Shown one piece after another: positions 1 to 12,297 of a stretch of DNA of 64,000 nucleotides (position 1 is the stretch's first letter; each line of letters opens with the position of its first letter). Source of the DNA: Setoptus koraiensis. Taxonomy: Eukaryota; Arthropoda. The notes under the pieces are model-generated. The model searched no databases and was not told where the DNA came from. It saw only the letters and a program-made list of their open reading frames with translations. Location: NCBI GenBank assembly GCA_048013815.1, contig CM106586.1, positions 9,858,001 to 9,922,000 of the forward strand, given 5' to 3'. The translations under genes were made by a program, and so were the position numbers.

Positions 1-213
1 CAACAGCGACAACGACAGCAACAGCGCCGAGCCGCACAACTGACCAGTATGGGCCGCTCGTTCTTTTGTAGTTGCCGATTTAACAGTGACCGCAATGACG
101 GCGCGCCGAGGCCGCGCTTGCGCCGCCAGGTGAGGGCAGCCAATTTATGGTGGCCGTTATTGCGCGCTGTCCGGCGACGGTGTCCGTCCGTCACAACGAA
201 CGGCGGCGAGCGT

Positions 214-365
214 ACAACAGCAACATCAACAACAGCAACAACAACAGCAACAGCAGCAACAACGACAACAACAACAGCAGCAACAACAACAGCAACAACA
301 ACAACGACCACAGCAACAGCAACAACAGCAGCAGCAACAACAGCAGCAGCGGCAGCAACAACGAC
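214..365. repeat. Imperfect CAA/CAG triplet tract
   Basis: About 150 bases made almost only of CAA and CAG with occasional CGA. All three forward frames are open, giving Thr-, Asn/Ser- or Gln-type runs, and the reverse strand gives Cys or Val runs. Confidence 0.9.
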
Positions 366-1166
366 GCCGCAAAAGAAGCCGCAAAGCAAATAGATAATAA
401 ACTGTGATGCGATTTGCATTACGACGGTCGCCGGCCAGCGACCGAGCCCGGCCCGAGCGGCCGCGCCAACCTGTTGTAGTGCTGTGTGCATTGTCGGCCA
501 TTGATTTACAGCCGCTGTTAAAAGCTGTTTGCCCACGAGAGTCGCACCTGAGCACAACATTCCGCGCCAGCAACCACAACAACGACAACAACCTCCACAA
601 CGACAACCACAGCAGCCACCACGACGACAACGACAACACTGACCGACGCTGTTGTCGCCGAGCGACATTCCGGCGAGTCGCTGTCTGCGAACGCCCTATA
701 ACGAACGACCGTCGCTGCCCATGATGTAACCGCATGCGTACATGTGACACACAACAACGCCACTGAGATCCCTATATGCGTTTGTGGCGCAACGCGCCAG
801 CTATTGCGTAACACCAGTGCGCCCTCTGCCTGCTCGGCGCCGCAAACAAAGTCTTGATTTCGACTCCCATCCCGTCGCATCGGCTCGCATTATGTCGTTT
901 GGCCTGGCGTAGGCGCCCCGATATCTCGCCAGAGGAGGCCAATCGAGTGAATTGGCGTCCAAAGTGACCATTCTCTCAGTGGCTCTTCGGCCCATTTCCG
1001 CTCCTCGAAACGGTCGCCCTTCAAACGGCTCAATCCGATTGAGTCAATGGAGCCATTCGAACGACGCAAACAGTGAGCGGCCAACAAAACAAGCAACGCG
1101 CATACCCGGCCAACCAGCCACAAACTGAGCGACATTCCTCTTTGCGCACCGAGGCAAGCTAATTTG

Positions 1167-1211
1167 AATTTGTTAATTTGAGTCGAATTAACAAATTATT
1201 TGACTCAAATT
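1167..1211. repeat. Nested AT-rich inverted repeats
   Basis: A perfect 12-bp inverted repeat (1167-1178 with 1186-1197, 7-base loop) overlaps a second perfect 10-bp one (1175-1184 with 1202-1211), so two hairpins exclude each other. Confidence 0.8.
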
Positions 1212-1794
1212 ATTTGAGGTGCGCGCAACGCACATTCCGCGCTTGAGACTCTCAAGTTGAGAGCGGCCGTGCGACGAATTGTCGTGCCAACAATGGCCAC
1301 CGACCCCATAAATTATGCGAGACAACACTGTGCACTAACTCTCAAATTGAGAGTCTCAATTCGATTAGTGGCGGCTAATTTGGCGCAATTAATTGTGGCG
1401 TAATCGTTCAATCGACCAGTCGATTGTCGGTCCGCCTATGGCGCTCACCGGCGACAAATCGGTCGGCGGGCATTCGGGCAGCGGGCGGCGGGCCGGCCGC
1501 GAACGAAAATTGTCGCCACAATGCAGTCGCCACAATGCGGTCACCACAATGCAATCATCGCGAAGCCGCCGGCGACCGCGCGAGGCCGTGAGCACGGATT
1601 GCCGCGCCTTGATCGCCGGGCTGGCATCGCGCATTTCCGGATAGGCCGGGCCGGGCCGAGCGCAGCATTGCGCGGGTACGAATAATTTGTCAAATCAAGT
1701 TGGGGGTGTGGCTGGCGCGGCGGGACATTCGGGACTGTTGAGACGGCCGGACAGTCGGGACTTTCGGGACTTCCTGGGCCGGACCCTCGGGAGT

Positions 1795-1844
1795 GTTCGG
1801 ACGGTCGGGAGCGTTCGGACGGTCGGGAGCGTTCGGACGGGCGG
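1795..1844. repeat. 18-bp minisatellite
   Basis: Unit GTTCGGACGGTCGGGAGC at 1795 and 1813 and a partial copy at 1831. Confidence 0.85.
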
Positions 1845-2033
1845 AGCGTGTTGAATGGCGGGCGCGGCGCGGTTTTATGGCCCTGCGTTGGTTACAACAC
1901 ACGTCATATAGGCATATTAAATTGAAATAATTTGCGTCGCCGGCAAATGTGTTAAAGTTCATGTTTGGTCTCGATGTGCGTCGCTCGGCCGGTCGGTGAT
2001 GGCGCTGATGCAAGCGCTTACATAAGATGAGAC

Positions 2034-2077
2034 ACGAGATAATGTTGCGACATGCGGCCGTCGCAACATTATCTCGT
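2034..2077. repeat. Hairpin, 18-bp perfect stem, 8-base loop
   Basis: 2034-2051 and 2060-2077 are exact reverse complements around ATGCGGCC. Confidence 0.9.
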
Positions 2078-2316
2078 CAGTGTGGCGAGCACAGGTGAGC
2101 GTGGCCCGGCGAGGAGCTCTGTTGCGCTTGTTGGGCTTGTTGTTTGGTGGCGCTAAAGTGGCCGCTCGCAAATGGACAGTGGCGTCGTTGAGCGAGAAAT
2201 GGACTGGACAAATAACGACGAGCACGGCAGCGAAATAATAAAAAGTAGAGTGCCATCGCTCGGGCCACACACTGCCCGCAACACACTCGTCCGCCACACA
2301 CTCGTCCGCAATCAGC

Positions 2317-2358
2317 TCACCTGTGCGAACTCACCTGTTCGAACTCACCTGTTTCAGG
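2317..2358. repeat. Three TCACCTGT elements in a 14-bp array
   Basis: TCACCTGT occurs at 2317, 2331 and 2345, each followed by a six-base spacer (GCGAAC, TCGAAC, TTCAGG). The octamer is perfectly kept while the spacers differ. Confidence 0.85.
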
Positions 2359-3215
2359 CTGCGCCAGAGTGGCCTGTGCCGGGCGCAGAGTCGGCGCTGG
2401 CACGCACTGGCTTCGCGCGACCGCCAGCGAGCTGAATGGAAATAAAACGTTTGCTGGCTCGAAAGCTGGAGCGTCCGGCGAGAGCCGAACGGAGCCGAAT
2501 CTCGACGAGATCCGGCGCAGCCGCGGCGGCCAAATCTCAGCCAAGTCCAGATCGCAGCCAAGTCCAGATCGCAGCCGAGTGCAAATGGATCTCGCCTTGC
2601 GCGCTGTCGCCCGCTGACGCTGTCGCCCGGTCTGGTCGGCGTGCCCTCACACCGTGTGACAGGCAAGCCCTCAAGCGTCGCTTATCTCGACGAGCGAGCG
2701 ACATGCAAACATGAGCGAGCATCCGCACCGCGCCGCACCGCGCCGCACCGATCCGCGCCGCGATCACCGCGATCGATATCTCGACGCAATCTACACGACA
2801 GGTGAATATCGTCTCCATATGTCAGCCACGGTGTGTGTGTGGTCCCCGCACGCTGTAGTGTGTTGAGCTGTCGCTCGGGTCGAGCGACACCTGCAACTGG
2901 CCATCGGACACTTGCGCACTTTGCGCTCGCGTCGGAACAATACCGTCCATTGGGTCCATCAATGATACATGCAATGTATAGCATCATGCCATTACGTAAC
3001 ATGATGATGCGCAATGTGACATGATGCGCAGTGTGCCTTTATAGGTTGTCACTTCCTGTTGTCGAGCGGCTGTTTGTCGTGTCACAAGTGTCGCAGTTTG
3101 TCGCTGTTTGTCTCTGCGCTCGCAATTGCTGATTGCGGCCGCTGACAAGGGTCGGTCGTCACGGCAACCAGCTCGCACTTACAATAAATTTGTTGCTCGC
3201 CACTTCGCTTGCGTC

Positions 3216-3257
3216 ATACGAGTTGCGTGATACGAGTTGCGTGATACGAGTTGTATC
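3216..3257. repeat. 14-bp tandem repeat
   Basis: Unit ATACGAGTTGCGTG at 3216 and 3230 and a diverged copy at 3244. Confidence 0.8.
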
Positions 3258-3619
3258 GCACAATTTGTATCACACAATTTGTTGTGTGATTTTGTTGTGT
3301 CACTCGGCGAGCCAGCCAGCCGACGAGCTACTACCAACAACTTGTAAGAGCCGAGAGCTGCGTGCGTTGCGAGTCGCGACTCAAACTCGCGACTCAAGCT
3401 CGCCACTGACACGAATGAGACAAGTGCCACAAACGATCAGTCTCACCGGATGAGCCGACAAGAGAGCAGCCTGATTAAGCGATTGTTTGCGTTGCGCAAC
3501 GGAGTGTCACAGCGAGCGCTTATGTGGAGCAAAGGAGCAAACGAGAGCGCGATAGCGCGATAGGCGAGCAAAGGAGCCGCCAACAACGAGCGAATGAGCG
3601 TTGCTGTTGTTCAATTTGA

Positions 3620-3663
3620 GTGCTGTTGTTGTTGTTGCTGCTGCTGTTGTTGCTGTTGCTGTT
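3620..3663. repeat. TTG/CTG triplet tract
   Basis: Reverse-strand version of the CAA/CAG tracts, about 44 bases. Confidence 0.85.
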
Positions 3664-3834
3664 CAACAGTGGTGGCACCCAACAAGCACAACAAGTGTCT
3701 GAGCACTCGTTAAACTCAACAAGCTCAAACAACAACAACGACAAGTGCTGCTCGACACAGCCAACGACGAGCACTTGTCGCTGGCTTTGTCGAGCTCGTT
3801 TGCTCGTTTAGCCGGCCGCCTACAACCGTCAGTT

Positions 3835-3890
3835 TGTTCAGATTGCTCCGATTGCTCCGATTGCTCCGATTGTTCAGATTGTTCAGGTTG
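3835..3890. repeat. 9-bp tandem repeat
   Basis: ATTGCTCCG units grading into ATTGTTCAG, about six copies. Confidence 0.8.
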
Positions 3891-4063
3891 TTGGCTGCGC
3901 TCGCTGCTCTGTTTGTGGGCTTCACTTGCTGTTGTTGGTGTTTGTGGGCTTCGCTTGTTGGCCGGCTCGCTCGCCGCCACTGGCAAGCGACTGCCGGCGA
4001 CCGACTTGGAGCGAATCAGAGCGACCGACTTGGAGTGGCTGCCAATGCACCGACGATATTCCG

Positions 4064-4142
4064 GCAATATTGAGACAATATTGAGACAACATCGTCAGAC
4101 AATATCGTCAGACAACATCGTCAGACAATATCGTCAGACAAT
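4064..4142. repeat. 13-bp tandem repeat
   Basis: Units of the form TATCGTCAGACAA and TATTGAGACAA, about six copies. Confidence 0.8.
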
Positions 4143-5510
4143 AGTGCCACCATAGGCTGACAATGTGCCACTGATAATTTGCAATTCACCAAACTGACAA
4201 TGTGAGAGATAATTAGATCGCAATTGCAATCAATTAGATGAAAGGCAAAGCGCCGACCCATCGCGATAATCCTATTGCTCCGACAAGCATCGGCAAGCTC
4301 GCATTGGCAAGCTCGCGCCGACAAGCTCGCATATGAGTGTCGCTGTTGCTGGCTCTATCGCGCAATTGTTGTCGGTAGCAATTATCGCCATCAATTATCA
4401 TTATCTGTTGTGTCTATTGTATTGCATAACTGTGCCGCTGCCGCCTATCCACACACTGGCTCATGCATCGGCTCTTGTATTGGCTCTTGTATTCTCGCAT
4501 GTATCAGTGTGTAAAGAGAGAGCTTAATTAGCAGCCGCTTGGGTGTCTAATTAATGGTTGTAGCGCCCTCAAGTGTTGCTGTTGTTGACGTTTGCGTGGC
4601 ATCGCCTGTTGGCATTGTTTGGGTGTGCGAGTCGGTCGGCAAGTGTGATATTTGTATGATATAATAATAGATATTTTAATCTGACACACTGTGCCTTGCA
4701 GCCTGTGAGTCACAGCGACTGTATAACAGCCACTTTGGTATCACGATGCCACACCAAACAACGCAAAAACGATGCTACAAGCCAGCTCTGGCAAAATTCA
4801 CGCATCGCACGCCTCAATATGGCACGCAGTGCAACGATAAAAACACCGTATACGGTAATATTTATATATTTATATTTATATGGTTGCATGTATATTTATG
4901 CATGTTATATTGTATTATAGATATTATATTATATATATATATTGTGTTTGTGCGTTCATGTACGCGCATGATAAATGCCAATTATAACACAAGAGCAGAT
5001 AAAGTGGATCAGCGACAATTTTAACGCCTTGCCATTGACGATTGTCTCGCCAACACGACACACAATCTAATTGAATCTAATGACAATCGATCAGTGGCGA
5101 TAATCGTAATCGCCGCTTATCGACCAGACAATCAGCTTAAACGTCTTACAATTGCAACCAATTGTCAGCTCGGCAGCTCGGTGGCTTGTTATTGGGCTCA
5201 TTATTACTTATTATTGCTGCTGCTGCTGCCTCTGTATTTCTTACACAAATCTGTATTTGTATCTGTGTTTGTATGTGCATTTGTGTTGGTATTTGCATTG
5301 TAATGCCACCATTGTTGTTGGCATACATGTGTGTGATATATGGCCATTGATTGATCGATCGATCGATTGGTTGATTGGCCTATTGAGTCGCTCGCAAGTT
5401 GTCAGTGGCTCAATGAGCCAACAAGCTCAATTGTCAATGGCGACTACTGTTGTGAAGTTGTCGCCAATGGGCCGCAATAAGTGGCGCAACAGCAGCGAGT
5501 GGCCGCCACA

Positions 5511-5564
5511 CCAACAATCGCAAGCCCGCCAACAATCGCAAGCCCGCCAACAATTGCGAGCCCA
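5511..5564. repeat. 18-bp minisatellite
   Basis: Unit CAACAATCGCAAGCCCGC in three copies, the last one diverged. Confidence 0.85.
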
Positions 5565-6050
5565 CCAACAACAACAACTGACAACAATCTCAATTGGCCA
5601 ATCCGCTTATTGTGTCGCATTATACACATTATAACTAGTTAATTAGTGTTATCGTTATTAATTGTTGGTCGCAATAATCACAACAAGTGAGAATTTTCCA
5701 CAATTAATCATCAATGAGAGCGCATTGTCATTGTTTGTTTGTTTGTTAGTGTTTGTTTGTTTGCTTGTGCGGCTCGTCGTCGTCCAATTGTTTTCCACTG
5801 ATTTGTTTATCCCTCCATCTGACCATCTGATTTGTCTGTGACTGCATGACGCAACATACATACGCCGCCGCACTGTGCAACAATGGGCCGCCCAATCATT
5901 GGCGAATCGTATCATCAATTAGATATGGTCCATAGTTGACAGTGACTACTTATGAGTGCTTGTGTGTGTGTGCCAGCAACAACTTGTTGCCAACAAGTGC
6001 AACGAGTTGCGCAACGAGCAACAGCCGGTTATGCAACTGGCGCCCCCATT

Positions 6051-6096
6051 GGCGCCCCTATTTGCATAAACGGGTATGTTTATGCAAATAGGCGCC
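6051..6096. repeat. Hairpin containing two inverted octamer motifs
   Basis: Arms 6051-6071 and 6078-6096 pair over 19 bases with a two-C bulge. They place ATTTGCAT and ATGCAAAT, the POU octamer, in mirrored positions. Confidence 0.85.
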
Positions 6097-7070
6097 GGAC
6101 AAATCTCGGATAATTGGGTACACGCATAAAAAATAGGCCGTGATAAAAAATAGCGAGAGCGTTCAATTGATGCGAGCGCCACTTGGCAAGTGGCACTCGC
6201 ATCCGATTCAGCGATTGGCCGATTGGCGAAATGCTAATTCAACAGGTGAGCATTGTGTGAGTCGGCAATTGACGCTGGCCGAGCGCAAATAGTTTGCATA
6301 GTTTGCGTTATTAATGTGCGTGAGACTTTCTCACCATTATCATTGTCACACATGCCAGCGATCGAGCCAAACCGATAATGGATGGATAATGGCTACATAT
6401 CTCCTGTGCGCCCGATACGCGCTCGATACGCGCTCGGTGCGCCCGAAAAGCGCTCCACACGCCCGAGATACGCCCGAGATGCGCGCAGGCATGGGTGCCA
6501 ATTGCGGCCCATGAGAAGCGCAACAATTTAATCTAATTAATGAGCCGAAATACCACACACGCAACAGGTAATCGACAGGTAGTTGGCGTGCCGTGGGTGC
6601 GCGGGGGGTCGTCGCGCAGCGCACACAAACAACGACGATGCGCCGGCTTGCGGAGCGGCCAGACACGACAGCGCCAGCCAGGCCCAAACAAAGCCAAAAC
6701 AGAGACGCCAACACGCGATTTGTTGCCCGACCGACGCCGTCCGCGGCCGGCCGCCGCTGACCGTCCGCCGCTCGTTTGGCGCTGACCGTCAGCTGCTCGT
6801 TTGGCGCTGACCAGCCGCTGACCGTCAGCTGAGCGGCCTCGGGCAGCGCATATCACACAATGGAATGCGACGCCGATACAACTCGCTCAATTAGCTGACG
6901 CTGCTCGCTTGTTAGCTCACCTGATACACACAAGCTGGCCCCGCGAGCAGCCGACATGGCGGCAGCGGCGGCAGCAGGTGAGCCCAAGAATGCAAACTGC
7001 CGCGCATTCCAAACTGGATTACGTCATCATCTTCTCAGGTCTCGGCTCTCTTATAGACGCTCGGTGCTGG

Positions 7071-7120
7071 CGCTGTTGTCGTTGTCGTTGTTGTTGTCGT
7101 TGTGCTGTTGTTGTTGTCGT
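7071..7120. repeat. TTG/TCG triplet tract
   Basis: Imperfect GTT/GTC/GCT triplets over about 50 bases upstream of Tbx20. Confidence 0.8.
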
Positions 7121-8104
7121 GGTAATCATGTCATGAGGGGCAGTAATTTAGAGACTTAAGTGATTACTAAAAGCTCACTGCTCCAGCTAGCGTCAATTGA
7201 ACCATTACGGCCACTTACGTGTCCATGCGCTTGCCCATTTGTCCACTTGCCCAATTGCTCACTCGCCCGTTCGCTGCTCACTGACCGCTCACTCGAGCGG
7301 GCGGACTGACCGGCCGACGGGCAGACGGGCCGACCGGCGGCCAGACAGACTGACCGGCGGCCAAACAGCCACTGGCCGAGCTGGCAACAAATGACACTTG
7401 GTCCTATAAGTGACATCAATTTGCGCGCGCAAACACAAGTAAAAACTCGCAAGCGACGCAACCGACGCAACCGACAAGCGAGTTATTTCTGGCAGCTAGA
7501 TGGGGGCAACACACAAGCCCCATTCGGGCAACGTCGCCACTTGTTGCTGCTCGCGGGCTGACCATCGCACATCATGGGCTGCCTATGATAGTCGCCATGC
7601 AGCCTATGTAAATGGCTGCCCATGTAATGGCCGCAATTATCTCTCTGTCGGATTCTCTCCAACTGGCCCAGGGCGAGCGACACGGCGACACACAGAGGCC
7701 GTAACATGGCCACTTGTCGTTTGAACTTGTTATTTTTGCACACACACACAACCCCAAATATATTTATATTATATAATACATATAAATTATTTCAAATACA
7801 CAGCCACAGACCTATATATTGCATTAGGTGTGTGTGTTTATGAGTGCTCGGCGAAGAGCAGTCACAACAGCAACAACAACCATTTGTTGTCATGTAATCA
7901 TGGCTGCTTCTCGCATTGTGCGCCCGCCTCTGGCCGCGCTCACCTGTTGGCCCGTTCACCTGTCTCGGTCCTGTTTCTGGCTCCATCTTTCTTCTTTGCT
8001 TCTTCACCTGTCCGCCGCCTGGCCGCCGTGCCGTCTATCCGTCTGGCCGCTCGATGTGAGCGAGCTCGAGATTAGCTCACAGCTCTCAGCATGCTAAAGC
8101 CAGC

Positions 8105-8130
8105 GAGAGAGAGAGAGAGAGAGAGAGAGA
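8105..8130. repeat. (GA)13 microsatellite
   Basis: Uninterrupted GA dinucleotide run about 2.9 kb before the Tbx20 start codon. In flies such runs bind GAGA factor; that role is only a possibility here. Confidence 0.9.
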
Positions 8131-11023
8131 ATCAATTTGTGAGTGTGATTCACAAACGCGCAACCATAAATTGAATCACTGACACTAGACTTGGCGTCTG
8201 TCTACTTGCACTTGCATTGGTGGCATGCAGACTGTGCTGTTGTTGTTGTTGCTGTTGTTGTTGTTACGTACATTATCCCATAATAGCTGTCTTATCGCTA
8301 AACAGGACAGGTGAACCGCAGCCAGGTCAGTCAGGTGTGTGTATAGGTCTAGTGAGCCGTAGTGTGTTGATCTGGCCGCCAGTCTCAGGTGAGATGACAT
8401 CTGATGCGATCAGTGTGAGTGTGAGTGTGTGAGTGTGTGTGTGTGTAACACCAATAATACAACCTTTATAAACTAATCAAAATCATCACCGACTGGCCAG
8501 GCCCAAATTCGCTGGCGAGCCATTGCGACACGACACTCCGATTGGCTAATGCACACACTGTGCTCTCGCAAGTCGAAGTAGCCAAACTATACATCAGGTT
8601 AAACAGCATAAACAGCACTACTCCTGCACAACTACCACCAATTAACGACAACAACTCTCTTTGCAGCTAATAGAAGCCCGAGAAGAAGCTTATCAAGATT
8701 GATTAATTTCACCTCTCGAGCTACCTGAACTAATTGCCAGGCTGGCTGTCGCGACGCAAGCTCCTCCCGATACAACGAGCGCCTGATACAACGAGCGCCC
8801 GAGAGGCTGGCAAGCTCACAAGCTCACAGGCAGGCTGACGAGCTCACGGGCGAGCTGGTAAATGAGTGAAAAAGTGACTGAGTGATGGCAGCAAAAGACT
8901 CACTTTAACAGCCTGATAAATAACAGGTGATATTCATAAATACGGCATTACGTAACAACAATATTGAGCTGTGATGACTCGCTGCTTGTCGCTCGATTGA
9001 CGGCTCATGTATTCGCGGTCTCTCCTCACCTAGATTTGCCGTCGCTGTCGCTGTTGGTGTCGCTGTCGAGGTTAGTGTTGCTGTGGTTGCTGTAGTTGCT
9101 GTTGCTGTCGCCGTGAGCCTATCGTGAAAGCGTTCTTCACGACATGAGACAAAGCGACAGTGATTCGCAGCGGCTCACATTTGTTGCGACAAGTGTTTTA
9201 TTGGTAACGACGACAACAGACACCGACGGCAACGAGCGCGGCCCGTGTGTGACAAACAAGGAAAAGCCAGCACCACTTGTTGAGTCAACACTGTTGATTG
9301 GAAAATTGAGACATACAGCCACAGAGAGAGAGAGACTGCATCTGGCAGACGGATGTTGCAACATGACAATTTGCAAATTGTTGGTGTTGTCGCTAAATGG
9401 CGCGATTTTGTTGCGTCTCGGCAAGCCGTAGATGTGCATTTTAGGATTTTAGGAGGGGCGCCACTGAATATGTTGGCCAGCATTCATTTGACAGTTGTTT
9501 TGTTCATCGCCAGCATAATTATTATTGTATTGTTGGATATTGTGCTGCGCCGATCCCTTTGCTGGCGATCGAGCTAGCGAGGCTCGAGGGATCTTATTGT
9601 AACTTATTATGGTCACCTGTGGGGGCCAAAACTTATGGTCACTTGTGGGGCCATAACTGACCATAAGTTGTGGATCGCGAGGGTGAGCCTTGTGGTGTGG
9701 AATAGGCTGATGCAACACACTCACTCACATTATATTGACGATAATAATGTACTACCTGTGCGAGTTGAGCTGCGCGCCACTAGATGGCGCTGTGTGTCGA
9801 GCCGACACAATCTCGGCTAGATTGAGGTGGGCGTGAGTGGTATGAGAGCGAATATTATCCAGTATTATCAGCATAATACAATCAGCAGTATAAATATATA
9901 TATATATATATCAGTGGATATTATGGCGTATTTTATAATGTTTATAATGTGTACTATAGCGTAATAGCGTATAGTAAATAGCAATGTGTACGCATAAACA
10001 TTGGGACAAGTGTGAGAATTGTGACAGTGTTGATAAGCGCCTAGGTCGGGTGTTTGTCCGCTTGGGGGCGCAGTGAGTGTTGCAACAAGCTGTCGGTGCT
10101 GGCTGGTGGGCAGGGGGGGGCCGGCGCGGGGGTCGCAAAAGTGCGTGAGTGTTAGTAGTGGTGTTAGTTGGCGCTGACAATGCTGTTAATTTGCGCAGCC
10201 ATTATTGCGCACACACACACCACATATAGTGGTGGTGGTGGCATGAAATGAGCGCATTGAGAGCGCATCGAAGGCGAACGCAGCGCATTGAAGGCACTGA
10301 AATAGCGCACTGAAGGCGAAAAAGCGCACTGAAGTCGAAAAAGTGCACTGATAGCACTGAAATAGCGCATATTGAAGCATATTCAGCGCAAGCAGCAGAA
10401 TAACGCAGCATTGAAGGCGAAATGTGTGCACGGTAGTTGTTGATGTTGATGATTTCGTCTTGTTGAGTGCTGTTTTGTTTTGCCTATGATGGTGATAATC
10501 GTCATCAACACACACACACACACAAACTAACTGCTTTAGCTGATTAGATGCGACTCGCAAACTCGCTAACTCGCTAACTTGAGCACACACACACAGCACA
10601 GAGAGCGCAGAGAGTGTCAATCGTCAGCTAATCATCGCATTGAATCTCATCGTTTGCGTCGCGCACACAACACTGCTACTATTTTGCTAGTTACTCGCGA
10701 GTCGCGACCATTGTGACAAGCAGCGCGCACACTGTGTGACTGGCAGTAGCATTTTGCACCGCACACCAACAACAACAACAACGACAACAACGACAGCAGC
10801 AGCCACCACTCGTTGACAGCAATCGGCCGACCATTGCGCCGACCAGCGTACCAGCCGCCACCAGTGGCCACCCAGACCGCCGAGCGACCAGCAACCCAAA
10901 CAAGAGCAGCAACCACAACCAAACAGCAACCAAGCGACAACCAAGCAACAACCAAGCGGCAACCAAGCAACAACCAAGCAACCACAACCAAGCAACCACA
11001 GCGACAACCAAGCAAGCGCCGAA

Positions 11024-11313
11024 ATGACGCACAACGCCAACAAGCCCACTACCGACTTCTCCATCGAAGCCATCATGAAGCGAAAATCGAGCCCAAACAC
11101 CAACCACAACAACAACACCAGCAACAGCACCAGCAACAGCACCAACAAGCAAACCTCAACCACCCAGGCCACCCAAAACCCCTGGGCCAAGCTGCTGCGG
11201 CCCAGGGCCAATTGTGAAAAATTTGAGCACGTCACATGTCAGCTTGACAATCACGTCATGTGGGACCAATTTCACGCATTGGGCACAGAGATGATAATCA
11301 CCAAATCGGGCAG
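11024..11313 (+). CDS. Tbx20: Tbx20 coding exon 1 (eh1 motif and start of T-box)
   Basis: This exon encodes residues 1-96 plus two bases of codon 97. The ATG at 11024 is the first ATG after the in-frame TGA at 10814-10816 and has G at -3. Residues 12-18 (FSIEAIM) fit the eh1 pattern FxIxxIL/M, a known Groucho-binding motif also found near the N-terminus of Tbx20 proteins. An Asn/Ser/Thr-rich linker follows. The T-box begins near Cys72 ([19 protein letters not shown]) and the exon ends in KSG plus AG. The donor is CAG|GTAAGT, a consensus 5' splice site, in phase 2. The 207 bases upstream of the ATG are also open in this frame but lack an ATG, so an upstream exon extending the N-terminus is possible. 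Confidence 0.88.
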
Positions 11314-12263
11314 GTAAGTGCTCCCATTCCTAATGGCATTCTGTTCCATACTGTTCAACATACCGCTCCATCCGTTGCGTGGCAAGCCGCGCCATTTCGC
11401 ATAAATATAACGTCATAACGCGCCAATTTGTGACGGCGACGCAGCTCGCCGAGCCAACACAAATCGGGCGCCTCATTCGGTCCGACCGACCACACGTGCA
11501 TACAAATGTGTCAAACAAATCGTATCGCCTGTCGTTGCTAGCTGGACAAGCGTCTCGCCAGCAATTGCAACTGTCGGGCAGCAGCGAGCTAAAATACACA
11601 AAACAACTGCGCTCCGGTAGCTCAGGTAGCGATTGTTTTGTGTATGATCGCTAGCCAATAGCCAATCGTGGGCGCGATCAGGCAAACAAACAATCAGTTT
11701 GCGGCCACTCGGTGACGCTTCGTGGTCATTTCCCAGTGACCGCTTGCGAGTGACCGATGGCGAGTGACCGCTTGCGAGTGACCGATGGCGAGTGACCGAT
11801 TGCGATTATTAGCGCTTATTACAAAACTCAGCCCGCTGCCCAATGTTACATGCCGGTTTGTTGCTGGCGCCCATCGGCGTCACTCGGCTCGCTGCGAAAT
11901 CAGGCCGATTGTGCGACGCTGATTTCAGTCAGTTGATTTATGTCACGTCGATGAGATGTGGCACGATTTAATATTGCCGTTCGCTGTTGTGTCACTCTAT
12001 ACGGGCCCCATTGGCGTCCAGCCCCAACAGCTGACGAGGCGAGAAGCCGACATGAGAGGCACAAGAGGCTGAAACAGCCGGTTTAAGGAGCCGGCATGAG
12101 GGGCTGAAGCGGCCGATACGAGATATAGAGATATAAGGAGATGCAAGAGGCTGGCGCGAAATTTATATAAAGTGGCTGACGCGAGGCCGATGGAAAATAT
12201 GAGATAAGATGGGCCCTTTGTTGCGGCCAGCGTCGCTGTTGTTGTTGTCGTTGTTGTTGTCGT

Positions 12264-12297
<34 letters not shown>

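Larger units (their letters stand above)
1..5000. other. Upstream non-coding region, part 1
   Basis: No gene recognised. It holds triplet tracts at 214-365, 570-642 and 3620-3663, an AT-rich hairpin cluster (1167-1211), an 18-bp-stem hairpin (2034-2077), an 18-bp minisatellite (1795-1844), three TCACCTGT copies at 14-bp spacing (2317-2358), and short arrays at 3216, 3835 and 4064. The reading frames over 214-365 encode Asn/Ser or Thr runs and are repeat artefacts. Confidence 0.7.
5001..11023. other. Upstream non-coding region, part 2 (probable 5' flank/5' UTR of Tbx20)
   Basis: No gene recognised. It contains an 18-bp array (5511-5564), an octamer-containing hairpin (6051-6096), triplet tracts (7071-7120, 8236-8264), a cluster of TCACCTGT sites (7940, 7956, 8004), a GA run (8105-8130), repeats of an AGCGCACTGAAGGCG-like unit (10250-10420) and CAACCAAGC-type repeats (10905-11015). 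The transcription start could not be placed. A TATAAATA at 9889-9896 precedes TCAGTG at 9911 but the spacing is short for a TATA-initiator pair. Confidence 0.6.

Noticed and set aside
226-750. 174-codon minus-strand frame rich in Cys
   Set aside because: The Cys run is the reverse complement of the CAA/CAG tract at 214-365, and the rest has no domain.
9889-9916. TATAAATA followed by TCAGTG as the Tbx20 core promoter
   Set aside because: The TATA-to-initiator spacing (about 24 bases) is short, the TATA lies in an AT dinucleotide run, and it is 1.1 kb from the start codon with no supporting signal.
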